Part shown: piece after piece, positions 43,007 through 51,791 of the stretch | Numbering within the stretch: the first letter of the stretch is position 1 | Layout: every line of letters begins with the position of its first letter | Origin: Bin103 sp002238925 | Lineage (GTDB): Bacteria; Spirochaetota; Spirochaetia; SZUA-6; Bin103 | Length of the DNA stretch: 64,000 nucleotides | Reading direction: 5' to 3' | NCBI GenBank assembly: GCA_965208065.1 | Contig: OZ242313.1 | Location: 3,224,001-3,288,000 of the forward strand | Translations under genes and position numbers: made by a program | Notes under the pieces: generated by a model | Seen by the model: only the letters and a program-made list of their open reading frames with translations | Database searches by the model: none | Told to the model about the DNA's origin: nothing

Positions 43007-44782
43007 ATGACACTTGTAAAGACGGGAACCGCCTTCGCGCTGGCGTTGGTCCTGGTTTTGACCGCCACCGGCCTGTGGGCAGCCGCAGCCGAAGAGGATC
43101 CGGCAGCCGCCGCCGAGAAGGAAATGGTGCTCGACCCGACCACCGGAAAGATGGTGACCGCGCCAGAGTACGGCGGGACAATAACCCTCGCCGCAGTCGA
43201 AGAGCAGATGAGTTCTGACACCGCGGAATCTGGCCCCAATGGATCTGGCATGGTCGATGGCGTAGTAGAGAAGCTGGCCTTCGCGGACTGGGCAACGCCC
43301 AGAGACGAATTTGACTTCCAGTTTCTCAGCGTTCCAGCTAACACGAGAGGTCAACTGGCGGAAAGCTGGTCGCAGCCCGACCCACTGACCCTCGTCATAA
43401 ACGTCCGCCAGGGAGTTCACTGGCACGACAAGGCACCGATGAACGGTCGGGAGCTGATTGCCGATGATATCGTATTTAACTTTCACCGCGTATTTGGTAT
43501 GGGCAGCGGATTCACCGAAGCTAGTGAATGGCTTCAAGATTGGGCTGGTGTCGAATTTGAATCGATAACGGCCACCGACCAGTGGACGGTCGAGTTCAAG
43601 TTGAAACAGCTAAGCCTCACTGCGCTGCGGCTTGTCCTCGACCACTGGATTTCTAACATATATCCCCCCGAGGTACTCCAGGAACACGGTGACATGCTCG
43701 ATTGGCGGAACCTGGTCGGCACCGGACCTTATGAGGCGACTGAATGGGTCGGGGCCAGCTCTGAGACATATACCAAGAATCCTGACTACTGGGGCTTCGA
43801 CGAAAAATATCCGGAGAACCGCCTGCCCTATGCCGACGAGATAAGAGTCCTGATTATGCCCGAAGTGGCGACAATGCTGTCGGCAGTGCGCACCGGTAAG
43901 GTCGATCGTGGATACACATTGAGGACTATCGACCAGGTAGAGGGCCTCGAGAGGACCAACCCCGAACTCGAGATCTGGCCAATTTACGGTCGGGCGGATT
44001 ACATGTTCGGCATGGACAACATCAATCCGCCCTTTAACGACATCAGAGTGCGCAAGGCAATGCAGATGGCACTAAACCTCGAGGAAATCAACAGCGCCTA
44101 CTTTGGAGGTCATGCAGATATGATACCTCAGGGGCTGTTGAACCGGTTAATGACCGAGGTTGTCTTCCAATTCGAAGAGTGGCCCGAAGATGTCAAGAAG
44201 GTATTCGACTACGACCCGGAAGGTGCCGAAGCGTTGCTCGATGAGGCCGGATATCCTCGCGGCGCCGACGGTACCAGATTCTCGGTCGAGTTCATGCACC
44301 TCAATCGATATTCTGTGACCTGGCCAGAATTAGTCGGTTCATACTGGAAAAAGATTGGCGTTGATATTGAGATCGAGGTATTGCCTATAAACCCATGGGT
44401 GGCGAGAAGCAGAGCGAAGGATTTCCAAATAAAGAATCTGTCCGGGGCCGCAAAGTGGTTCCCAATGCCATACTTGAGTGGCCAGCTGACGGAGGCCGGA
44501 TTTTACGGCTCCGTTAACGCCGACGCGGATTATGATGCCATGTCTGAAGCCGCCGGAGCCGCTACCACCACCGAGGAGCAGAACAGGATTTATAGACAGA
44601 TGAATCAGCATGTGATAGAGAACTTCTATGCGATATGGGCTGGCAATGCGCCAACGTATCAGGTAACCCAGCCCTGGCTCAAAGGTTATAACGGTGAAAA
44701 CTGGATGGGCAACGGTCAGAAGATCCCAGTCTTCGCGCGCCTCTGGATTGACCAGGATCTGAAGAAAGAAATGGGCTTTTAG
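43007..44782 (+). CDS. ABC importer substrate-binding protein (family 5), second system
   Basis: Secreted binding protein of 591 residues. The signal KTGTAFALALVLVLTATGLW is followed by an Ala/Glu-rich stretch and the family segments ESWSQPDPLTLVINVRQGVHWH, ADDIVFNFHRVFG, NPDYWGFDEKYPENRLPYAD and RKAMQMALNLEEINS. Its C-terminus (LWIDQDLKKEMGF) is nearly the same as that of the third system's binding protein (WIDQNLKKEMGY), showing they are paralogues. ATG at 43007 has GGAG seven bases upstream. It begins the importer whose permeases lie at 44887 and 46580. Base composition is a little lower in GC than its neighbours. Ligand unknown. Confidence 0.92.
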   Translation: MTLVKTGTAFALALVLVLTATGLWAAAAEEDPAAAAEKEMVLDPTTGKMVTAPEYGGTITLAAVEEQMSSDTAESGPNGSGMVDGVVEKLAFADWATPRDEFDFQFLSVPANTRGQLAESWSQPDPLTLVINVRQGVHWHDKAPMNGRELIADDIVFNFHRVFGMGSGFTEASEWLQDWAGVEFESITATDQWTVEFKLKQLSLTALRLVLDHWISNIYPPEVLQEHGDMLDWRNLVGTGPYEATEWVGASSETYTKNPDYWGFDEKYPENRLPYADEIRVLIMPEVATMLSAVRTGKVDRGYTLRTIDQVEGLERTNPELEIWPIYGRADYMFGMDNINPPFNDIRVRKAMQMALNLEEINSAYFGGHADMIPQGLLNRLMTEVVFQFEEWPEDVKKVFDYDPEGAEALLDEAGYPRGADGTRFSVEFMHLNRYSVTWPELVGSYWKKIGVDIEIEVLPINPWVARSRAKDFQIKNLSGAAKWFPMPYLSGQLTEAGFYGSVNADADYDAMSEAAGAATTTEEQNRIYRQMNQHVIENFYAIWAGNAPTYQVTQPWLKGYNGENWMGNGQKIPVFARLWIDQDLKKEMGF

Positions 44783-44812
44783 GGGCTCGCCTCTACCGAT
44801 CTCAATCAAAGT

Positions 44813-44859
44813 GGAGCTGGGAGGCGCGCGTTGCGCATGCGAGCGCGCTGCCCGGCTCC
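44813..44859 (+). promoter_or_regulatory. Intercistronic stem-loop after the binding-protein gene
   Basis: A 17-base imperfect stem (44813-44829 with 44843-44859, about 14 pairs plus wobbles) and 13-base loop lie between the binding protein and first permease. There is no T run, so a role in mRNA stability or processing is more likely than termination. The first importer has a hairpin terminator at the same place. Confidence 0.5.
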
Positions 44860-44886
44860 CTTGCTCACTGAAAACGAGGTTTCCGC

Positions 44887-45846
44887 ATGAAAGCCTATAT
44901 CATTAGGCGGCTGTTGCTGATTCTGCCCACACTGTTCATCTTGACCATTCTGGTCTTTCTCTCGGTCCGCTTCATCCCCGGCGATGTAATAGACACGATA
45001 CAAGGTAGGATGATATGGACAGCACCGGGCGCAATTGACCGCGAAGCTCTTCTCCATAAGCTGGGATTGGACGTGCCTGTGTACGTGCAGTATGGACGCT
45101 GGATCGGCGAGATTGTCCTGCACGGCTCTCTAGGCGAGTCCCTGCTGACCGGTTACGCAGTAAGGGAGGCGATATTAGAGAGACTCCCGGTCACCCTCGA
45201 GCTCGGTTTCATGGCAATCCTCATTGGGCTGGTCATCGCGCTGCCCGTCGGTATCTACTCGGCGATTCGCCAGGATAGCGCCGCCGACTTTCTGGGGCGC
45301 TCGGTCGCCATCATCGGCCTGGCTACGCCGAACTTCTGGCTCGGCATCATGGTCATGATCTACCCGGCCATCTGGTGGGGCTGGTCACCACCGCTGGAGC
45401 TGGTTTCCTTTACCGAAGACCCGCTGGGGAATCTCTGGGGGTTCCTGATCCCGAGCCTGATTCTGGGAACGGCCGCGGCTGCCGCCACCATGCGGATGAC
45501 GCGCACCATGATGCTGGAGGTGCTGAGGCAGGACTATATTCGAACCGCTTGGTCCAAGGGGCTGAGGGAGCGGGCCGTGGTGATCCGACACGCCGTCAAG
45601 AACGCCCTCATCCCGGTGGTGTCCCTGATCGGCCTGCAGTTGCCGATCCTGGTCGGGGGCGCCGTGATCATGGAGAACATCTTCAACCTGCCGGGGCTCG
45701 GGCGCCTGTTGCTGAATGCACTCAATGACCGAGACTACCCGATCGTCTCCGGCATCAACCTGTTCTTCGCCACCGGGGTGGTGGTGATCAATTTGCTCAT
45801 CGACGTGCTCTACGCGGTCGTGGACCCCAGGGTCCGCTATGACTGA
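44887..45846 (+). CDS. ABC importer permease, DppB/OppB type, second system
   Basis: Inner-membrane permease of 319 residues. Start MKAYIIRRLLLILPTLFILT, periplasmic segment VQYGRWIGEIVLHGSLGESL, cytoplasmic EAA loop YIRTAWSKGLRERAVVIRHA, and end VLYAVVDPRVRYD. The stop codon (TGA at 45844-45846) overlaps an ATG at 45839, the first of a series of tandem repeat units that each re-create the start of the next permease gene. Paralogue of the permeases at 24040 and 57585. The real downstream partner starts at 46580. Confidence 0.93.
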   Translation: MKAYIIRRLLLILPTLFILTILVFLSVRFIPGDVIDTIQGRMIWTAPGAIDREALLHKLGLDVPVYVQYGRWIGEIVLHGSLGESLLTGYAVREAILERLPVTLELGFMAILIGLVIALPVGIYSAIRQDSAADFLGRSVAIIGLATPNFWLGIMVMIYPAIWWGWSPPLELVSFTEDPLGNLWGFLIPSLILGTAAAAATMRMTRTMMLEVLRQDYIRTAWSKGLRERAVVIRHAVKNALIPVVSLIGLQLPILVGGAVIMENIFNLPGLGRLLLNALNDRDYPIVSGINLFFATGVVVINLLIDVLYAVVDPRVRYD

Positions 45847-46579
45847 CGTGGTTCGCAGGGTGGTCAGGGAGAAGCCGCTGAGCATCATCGCCGGGGTGGT
45901 CATCGATGCCTCGGGGCGCTATGACTGAGTTGTTTCGCACGCTGGTCAAGGACATGCCGCCGAGCATTATCGCCGGGGTGGTCATCGATGCCTCGGGGCG
46001 CTATGACTGAGTTGTTTCGCACGCTGGTCAAGGACAATGCCGCCGAGCATTATCGCCGGGGTGGTCATCGATGCCTGGGGGCGCTATGACTGAGTTGTTT
46101 CGCACGCTGGTCAAGGACATGCCGCCGAGCATTATCGCCGGGATGGTCATCGATGCCTGGGGGCGCTATGACTGAGTTGTTTCGCACGCTGGTCAAGGAC
46201 ATGCCGCCGAGCATTATCGCCGGGGTGGTCATCGATGCCTGGGGGCGCTATGACTGAGTTCCTTCGCAGGCTGGTCAAGGACATGCCGCCGAGCATTATC
46301 GCCGGGGTGGTCATCGATGCCTGGGGGCGCTATGACTGAGTTGTTTCGCACGCTGGTCAAGGACAATGCCGCCGAGCATTATCGCCGGGGTGGTCATCGA
46401 TGCCTGGGGGCGCTATGACTGAGTTGTTTCGCACGCTGGTCACGGACAATGCCGCCGAGCATTATCGCCGGGGTGGTCATCGATGCCTGGGGGCGCTATG
46501 ACTGAGTTCCTTCGCAGGCTGGTCAAGGAGAAGCCACTGAGCATTATCGCCGGGATGGTCATCGATGCCTGGGGGCGCT
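45839..46579 (+). repeat. Nine tandem 82/83-bp units spanning the permease gene junction
   Basis: Nine imperfect direct repeats begin at 45839, 45921, 46003, 46086, 46168, 46250, 46332, 46415 and 46498, and end where the DppC-type gene starts (46580). Six are 82 bp; units 3, 7 and 8 have one inserted base (83 bp). Each unit starts with the first about 60 bases of the next permease gene (ATGACTGAG...) and ends with a stretch resembling the end of the previous permease gene (GRYD or its frame variant). The 82-bp units can be read as 29-codon frames overlapping the next ATG as ATGACTGA; the 83-bp units end as ATGA. A G-rich ggggg stretch precedes most of the ATGs. Edge units resemble the true genes (EKPLS), inner units share the variant DMPPS. 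Confidence 0.93.
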
Positions 46580-47455
46580 ATGACTGAGTTCCTTCGCAGG
46601 CTGGTCAAGGAGAAGCCACTGAGCATCATCGCCGGGGTGGTCATCCTGCTGTTGATCCTGGTGGCGATCTTTGCCGACGTGCTGGCGCCTTACCCGCATG
46701 ATGAGGTCAACATCGTGGACCGGATGCAGGCCCCATCCAACCGGTACCTGTTGGGGACCGACCAACTGGGGCGCGACCTGCTGAGCCGCTTGGTGTTCGG
46801 GGCCCGGATTTCGCTGACCGTCGGTCTGGCGGCGACCACGGTCAACGTCGTGGTGGCGGTGCTGATCGGCGGCGTCTCGGGATTCTTCGGCGGTCGACTG
46901 GACTTGGCGATGCAGCGCTTCGTCGACGCCTGGATGGCGTTCCCGGGGCTGCTGCTGTTGCTCACCATCATGTCGCTGGTGGGGCGGGGGTTGCCGCAGA
47001 TCATCGTGGTGCTGGGGGTGACCGGCGGCATCGGCGGTTCGCGAGTGGTCCGCGGCGCGGTGATCGGGGTAAAGGAGAATGCCTACTTTCAGGCGGCCGA
47101 GGCGATCGGCGGCACCCGGTGGAGAACCCTCATCCACCACGTCCTGCCCAATATCGCCGCTCCGGTGATCATCATTTTCACGATCAACGTCGGGGGCGTG
47201 ATCATCAGCGAAGCTGCGCTGAGCTTTCTGGGGTTCGGACTGCCGATCTCGGTGCCGAGTTGGGGTGGGATGCTGAGCCGGGAAGGGCGCGAGTTCATGG
47301 AGGTGGCGCCGCGGCTGGCGCTGTGGCCGGGGCTGTGCCTGACGGTTGTCGTGTACTGCCTGAACATGTTCGGCGACGCCGTGCGCGACCTGCTCGACCC
47401 GCGGCTGCGCGGCGGTGGCGGCCGTCTCGGCGCCGATCGCGCTGCTTCGGTGTAG
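46580..47455 (+). CDS. ABC importer permease, DppC/OppC type, second system
   Basis: Inner-membrane permease of 291 residues. Start MTEFLRRLVKEKPLSIIAGV, then VAIFADVLAPYPHDEVN, LGTDQLGRDLLSRLVFGARI, the EAA-loop ENAYFQAAEAIGGTRWRTLI and SFLGFGLPISVPSWGGMLSR. The end LLDPRLRGGGGRLGADRAASV is duplicated as fragments at 48971 and 51792. ATG at 46580 is set by the tandem repeats and by GGGGG just upstream; the longer frame to 46565 belongs to the last repeat. It pairs with the permease at 44887 but is separated from it by the 741-bp repeat array. Confidence 0.93.
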   Translation: MTEFLRRLVKEKPLSIIAGVVILLLILVAIFADVLAPYPHDEVNIVDRMQAPSNRYLLGTDQLGRDLLSRLVFGARISLTVGLAATTVNVVVAVLIGGVSGFFGGRLDLAMQRFVDAWMAFPGLLLLLTIMSLVGRGLPQIIVVLGVTGGIGGSRVVRGAVIGVKENAYFQAAEAIGGTRWRTLIHHVLPNIAAPVIIIFTINVGGVIISEAALSFLGFGLPISVPSWGGMLSREGREFMEVAPRLALWPGLCLTVVVYCLNMFGDAVRDLLDPRLRGGGGRLGADRAASV

Positions 47456-47461
47456 AACAAC

Positions 47462-48838
47462 CTAGGGGCCCGAAGTAGCGTCGGCGAGCGCGTCCCCGAT
47501 CGATGCTTGCATCGCGTCGACTTCGACATCCTCCAGCTCTGCGAAGAGGCGCCGTTTCTTCGCGGACAGCCGGCCGCCGTTTTGCATGCACAGCCGCACG
47601 AACAGCGCCACCCGACCGTCCGGCATGTCGACGATCTCCCGTACCGCGGCACACGCCCGGTCGAACACGGCGATGAATGCAAGCTCTTCCGTGAGATCAC
47701 GGCGAACCGTATCGGCGACGCGGTCGTGCAGGTACTCGGCGAATGCGGTCGCGTCGAAGTAGCGATAGAGGTCGGCCGTCTCATTGTCGACCACGATTTC
47801 TCGCGCCGCCGTCCACCGCCATCGGATCAGTCCGAGCGTCGCCCGCGAGAAAGTTTCGAGGGTTTCATCGTAACTCCGCCGGTCGCGAAGAATCGCTGCA
47901 GAGACCGGAAAGATTACGCCGGGCGGGCTGTAGCCTCGTCTGGCAAGCACGTGGTGTAAGCCCGGCACGTCTCCGGGACGCGGGCCGACGAAGTGTACGT
48001 CCTCGCGGTACCCTCCGACGGTCGCGCCCACGAAGTTCTGGAACGTGCGCCAGCCGGTTGCCGCGTAGCGCGGATCGACGATGTCGCCCTGCAAGCGGAT
48101 CAGTGCGGCCTTGTCACTCGGGTCGAAGTCGCCGCCCTCCCTGAGCGCCGCGACGAATCGTTCGGAGCGGGCGGTGCTCGGGGTCTCGCCCTCGAGGGCG
48201 AATGAGGATCGGGTCTCTTTCGTGAACAGATAGTGTACGGCGCGCGCGAGGATGCCCGCGTCGATGCTCTCGATCAGACCCCACGCCTGCCGGTCGATCC
48301 GCAGGTCCATCTGGTCCGTCAGCCGGGGCGTGCGCCTGACCGTCGGGCACAGGCCCGGACCACCGAGCAGGTTGTCAGCAACGCGGTGGCGCCGCGACCG
48401 GCGAGGTTCGCCAACAATGTGCTTGTCAGGGTCCAGCGCCGGGACGTAGTTGCCGGTACGCGCATCGTCGAGATCCAGCATCCGGCCGGTGAACGTCTCG
48501 TAGAAGAACCACGCGCGCCGGCTGAACGCACCCGTGGGCTCCGCTCTCACCCAGGCTTCCAAGTCGGCGGCCTCGATTGCCTTGAAGGTGGCAACCAGCA
48601 CGCCGAGGTCGATCGGTTCATGGCGCAGTGCGAACCTGAGATGCGCCACGATCGAATCCTCCGTGGCATATTGCCGGGGATACTGTTCCACAATTCGCCG
48701 GCCGCGCACCTCGGTGCGCCGCGCCCCTGCCGCGACGTAGCTCTCGACTGCCGGCGGCGGGACCGCCAAGCTCAGCTCACGCCTGAGCCAGGCGTGGCCG
48801 ATGGAGTTGCTACCCCTGTTACCGACGGCAATAGCCAT
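47462..48838 (-). CDS. Fic-family protein lacking the catalytic Fic motif
   Basis: Protein of 458 residues with the shape of a COG3177-type Fic adenylyltransferase. The autoinhibitory motif SFALEGE is present, then QNFVGATVGGYREDVHFVGP, and the C-terminal region ARRGYSPPGVIFPVSAAILR, DNETADLYRYFDATAFAEY and LCMQNGGRLSAKKRR. Relatives have about 50 residues between VHFVGPRPGDVP and HHVLARRGY, including the HPFxDGNGR motif. Here these two segments are joined directly (GDVPGLHHVLARRGY, near 47966), an in-frame deletion that removes the catalytic loop. It should not be able to transfer AMP. ATG at 48838 (family start MAIAVGNRGSNSIG) was preferred over TTG 48862. Confidence 0.85.
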   Translation of the reverse strand: MAIAVGNRGSNSIGHAWLRRELSLAVPPPAVESYVAAGARRTEVRGRRIVEQYPRQYATEDSIVAHLRFALRHEPIDLGVLVATFKAIEAADLEAWVRAEPTGAFSRRAWFFYETFTGRMLDLDDARTGNYVPALDPDKHIVGEPRRSRRHRVADNLLGGPGLCPTVRRTPRLTDQMDLRIDRQAWGLIESIDAGILARAVHYLFTKETRSSFALEGETPSTARSERFVAALREGGDFDPSDKAALIRLQGDIVDPRYAATGWRTFQNFVGATVGGYREDVHFVGPRPGDVPGLHHVLARRGYSPPGVIFPVSAAILRDRRSYDETLETFSRATLGLIRWRWTAAREIVVDNETADLYRYFDATAFAEYLHDRVADTVRRDLTEELAFIAVFDRACAAVREIVDMPDGRVALFVRLCMQNGGRLSAKKRRLFAELEDVEVDAMQASIGDALADATSGP

Positions 48839-49189
48839 GCAGAATCGGTTCCGCTCCTTCAATAGAGTTTAGAAAAGGCTATCCTCATTCAATTTCGATT
48901 ACAATACACGGAATCGCACGGCGCAACCACGCTCCGCATGCCCATGGCGGTAGCGGGGTCATGGTTGAAACGGTGGCGGCCGTCTCGGCGCCGATCGCGC
49001 TGCTTCGGTGTAGAGCAGCCCTCTGACCGGGTGGTTGTGAGGCGGTCAGCCGAGCGCGGTGCGTGAACGAAACGGTGAGGGTGGCGGTGCTTACTCCTGG
49101 CAGTGTTCGACCGTGCCGTCTCGCGTCCTGGTGCAGCACCGTTCCGACTCGGCGCGCCACAGCGTCGTGCCCGATGTGGTAAATCGGCC
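48839..49189. other. Non-coding region built partly from gene fragments
   Basis: No gene is supported. Bases 48941-48969 match the AAA gene copy 2 at 50821-50849 in 27 of 29 positions, and 48971-49013 are identical to the last 43 bases of the permease gene (47413-47455), including its stop. The following about 170 bases, the TA-module leader, recur upstream of 52280. Confidence 0.75.
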
Positions 49190-49217
49190 TTGACCGGGGC
49201 GCTGCTGTGACTACAAT
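49190..49217 (+). promoter_or_regulatory. Putative promoter of the DinJ/YafQ module
   Basis: TTGACC (49190-49195) and TACAAT (49212-49217), 16 bases apart, followed by GAGGAGGT just before the GTG start at 49253. The same arrangement is kept in the second copy at 52217-52244. Confidence 0.6.
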
Positions 49218-49252
49218 AGAGCCACGTCAAGTAGACCGAGGAGGTCAGCCAA

Positions 49253-49510
49253 GTGAGTGCCGACACCTTTGTGCGAGCGCGCATCGACAGCGACACCAAA
49301 GCTCGAGCCACGGAAGCGTTACAAGCCATGGGACTGTCGGTGTCCGATGCGATTCGGATGCTGTTGCTTCGCGTGGCGGAGGAGAAGCGGCTTCCGTTCA
49401 ACGTGCAGGCTCCGAATGCCACTACAAAACAAGCCATGATGGAGTTGGACGAGGGTAAGGGCCAGCGGTTCGCAACGGCGGAGGAATTGTTCACGGATCT
49501 TGACATCTGA
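49253..49510 (+). CDS. dinJ: DinJ/RelB-family antitoxin
   Basis: Antitoxin of 85 residues. The N-terminal ribbon-helix-helix begins VSADTFVRARIDSDTKARAT with EALQAMGLSVSDAIRMLLLR, the sequence-specific DNA-binding dimer of RelB/DinJ proteins. The C-terminus (MELDEGKGQRFATAEELFTD) would wrap the toxin. It starts with GTG at 49253, with GAGGAGGT seven bases upstream. The toxin gene follows five bases after its stop. Autoregulation of the promoter at 49190 is expected from the family. Confidence 0.92.
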   Translation: MSADTFVRARIDSDTKARATEALQAMGLSVSDAIRMLLLRVAEEKRLPFNVQAPNATTKQAMMELDEGKGQRFATAEELFTDLDI

Positions 49511-49515
49511 CAGAC

Positions 49516-49788
49516 ATGCTGATCCCGGTTCGGTCGTCCCAATTCAAGCGAGACGTGAGGCGGGCTGCCAAGCGAGGTCGGAACCTGACCAAACTTCGAG
49601 CACTTCTGTCGTCGCTGATCCGGCAGCACCCATTGACCGCCCGCCATCTCGACCATCCCCTCCGTGGGATCTGGAAGGGGTATCGGGAGGCTCACATCGA
49701 GCCTGACTGGCTGTTGATCTATCGCGTCGAGGGCAACGAGTTGCGCTTGGTCCGAACCGGATCGCATGCCGACCTGTTCGCGAAGTAA
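49516..49788 (+). CDS. yafQ: YafQ-family mRNA interferase toxin
   Basis: Toxin of 90 residues of the RelE superfamily. It contains the compact fold with FKRDVRRAAKRGRNLTKLRA, a histidine-rich centre LTARHLDHPLRGIWKGYREA and C-terminal PDWLLIYRVEGNELRLVRTG ending SHADLF. The His, Asp and Phe residues needed by E. coli YafQ for ribosome-dependent mRNA cleavage appear to be present (REAHIEPDW and TGSHADLF). It is five bases downstream of the DinJ-type antitoxin and is expected to be cotranscribed with it. Confidence 0.92.
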   Translation: MLIPVRSSQFKRDVRRAAKRGRNLTKLRALLSSLIRQHPLTARHLDHPLRGIWKGYREAHIEPDWLLIYRVEGNELRLVRTGSHADLFAK

Positions 49789-49901
49789 TCGGCGGGGCGC
49801 GGAGAAGGTATACAACCCGTACGCCGTGCTACTGCTGCTGCGGCGGCGGGACTATTACAAGAACGCCCCGCAAACTTCGGACTAAGGGCGAGGGAGCGCG
49901 G

Positions 49902-51662
49902 TCACCGCCGCACCTCGTCGCAGTACACCATCTCCCAGCCGTGGAACACCACGATCAGGCCGGTGAAGCGGACGCCGGGGAACTGCCGCGCCAACCGCTC
50001 GTCCGCCAGATAGCGCAGAAGCTGCGCCCGAGCCTCCTCGACCACCGTCGTGACCGCGGCCTGATCCGCCGACTCGGAACGCGCCCGATACTTGAGCTCG
50101 ATCAGGTAGCCGCGCTGCAGGTGCGGGTAGCGGGCGACCAGCGGCTCCAAGGCAATGTCCGCATGACCCTTACCCAGCTCCACCTCCGAGCGGAACACAT
50201 AGTAGTCGGCCACGCTCAGGTAGGCGGCCAGGAATCCCTGTACCACCTTCTCACCACCGATGTAGTCCCGTATCCCAGTCTGCCGCGCGATCGCCTCGCT
50301 CAGGAACTCCAGTACCGGCCGCCATTCGCCCTCGGTCGCCATCCGCAGCATCAACTGCTCGAACCGAAACAGGTCTACTGAAAACACCTCCATGTCGCGG
50401 TAGGCGTCGCGCAGGTAGCCGTACATCAGCCGCTTCACGGTCTGGTTCGGGATCGCCAGCCGCGGCAGCACACCCTGCACGTCTCGGATGCTCAGCAGCC
50501 CGAAGTAGTGCATCAGGGACAGGAAGTTCTCCCGCTTGGTGAGGTCCTGCAGCGGAAAGCCGGGCTGGATGCGGGTGTCCACCTGCTCCTCGCCAATCAC
50601 GTCGCGCAGCAGGTCGAAGTTGCCGTTGAGCTGCCGTCCGGTCACCAGCAGGTGGCGCAGCTTGCCGTAGTCGATGCGCACGTTGGTGTCGATCAGGTAC
50701 TCCGGCACGTCTCGGTTCGGCATCGAATGCTTCAGGTAGTAGAGCACCATGTCGGTGTTGTACAGGTCGGTCTCGGCTGCTTTGGCGAACCGGTAGCCGT
50801 TGTACCACTGGCCCATAGTTCCCATGGCGGTCGCGGGGTCCTGGTTGAACACGCCCAGGTCGCGGTACTTCTCCACCAGATGCCGCACCTCTGCCTCGGT
50901 GAAGCCGACCATCTCGTTGAAGTCCGGCTCCAGGCTGATGTTGGTGCCGATGTTGAAGCCGCTGGTGACGTCGTCCATGGTGATCGGCGACACGCCGGTG
51001 ATGAACAGCCGCTCCAGGCCGCCGCCGCTGCGGTCCGCCCCGCCCTTCAGGGTGGCGAAGAAGTTGCGGTAGAAGCCGCCGCCGTGGGTGAAGGAGTGGT
51101 ACGCCTCGGCACCGTGGTACGCCAATACGGTGTTGGCGAAGTTGTCGTACTCGTCGATCAGCACGTACAGCGGGATGTCGTGGTCGCCCGCGTACCGGAA
51201 CAGCTCGGTAAGCTTGGTGGCGATGGAGGCCGGCGCCAGGATGCGCCGCCGCGCCGTTTCGGGAAACAGGTCGGGATGCCGCTCCAGCGTTCCCCGGAGC
51301 TCAATGAGGCAGTAGGTCTCGAACTCCCGCTCCAGGGTGTCGAGCTTGTCATTGACCATCGAGAAGTTGAAGCGCAGGGTGACATAGCGGCTCTGTTCGC
51401 CAGTCGGGTCCTGGCCGATGTCGGTGCCGGCGAAGGTGGCCTCGAAGTCGTCCGCCCAGAAGCGGTCGTAGTAGTTCTCCAGCAGCGACACCCACAGCGA
51501 CTTTCCGAAGCGGCGGGGACGGATCAGAAAGGCGTAGCGCTCCTGCTCCTCCAGACGCCGCAGGAAGCGGGTCTTGTCCACGTACAGCCACCGGTTCAGG
51601 CGGATGCGCCGGAAGTCGGCCTCGCCGTAGGGAATGCGCGGATGCGTGGGTGGCGTGCTCAA
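49902..51662 (-). CDS. AAA-ATPase/PD-(D/E)XK nuclease-like protein, copy 2
   Basis: Second copy of the gene at 40383, 586 residues. Domain order is the same: P-loop region FLIRPRRFGKSLWVSLL, Walker B region LYVLIDEYDNFANTVLAYHG, and C-terminal HADIALEPLVARYPHLQRGY followed by LIELKYRARSES. Differences from copy 1 are scattered substitutions and one extra residue (LEEQERYAF against LEEERYAF). Both reading frames are intact, so recent duplication or gene conversion is likely. It lies on the minus strand between the DinJ/YafQ module and the fragment-rich region. Start is a TTG at 51662. Confidence 0.88.
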   Translation of the reverse strand: MSTPPTHPRIPYGEADFRRIRLNRWLYVDKTRFLRRLEEQERYAFLIRPRRFGKSLWVSLLENYYDRFWADDFEATFAGTDIGQDPTGEQSRYVTLRFNFSMVNDKLDTLEREFETYCLIELRGTLERHPDLFPETARRRILAPASIATKLTELFRYAGDHDIPLYVLIDEYDNFANTVLAYHGAEAYHSFTHGGGFYRNFFATLKGGADRSGGGLERLFITGVSPITMDDVTSGFNIGTNISLEPDFNEMVGFTEAEVRHLVEKYRDLGVFNQDPATAMGTMGQWYNGYRFAKAAETDLYNTDMVLYYLKHSMPNRDVPEYLIDTNVRIDYGKLRHLLVTGRQLNGNFDLLRDVIGEEQVDTRIQPGFPLQDLTKRENFLSLMHYFGLLSIRDVQGVLPRLAIPNQTVKRLMYGYLRDAYRDMEVFSVDLFRFEQLMLRMATEGEWRPVLEFLSEAIARQTGIRDYIGGEKVVQGFLAAYLSVADYYVFRSEVELGKGHADIALEPLVARYPHLQRGYLIELKYRARSESADQAAVTTVVEEARAQLLRYLADERLARQFPGVRFTGLIVVFHGWEMVYCDEVRR

Positions 51663-51791
51663 TATCGTAGCCTGTGGCGACCTCAGGCACTGACTCTATC
51701 GTCTCCAGGGTGCGACGCGCAATGGAGCCGGCACGTGCGGCACGGTCATCCCGCGCCACGGGAAGACGACCGTCGTTGGTCGAGTTCGTCG

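Noticed and set aside
45847..46579. CRISPR array in the repeat region
   Set aside because: Units are directly adjacent with no spacers, each contains coding sequence of the neighbouring genes, and no cas genes are nearby.
49797..49884. Frame after yafQ reading EKVYNPYAVLLLLRRRDYYK
   Set aside because: No start codon or recognised family; about 28 codons only.
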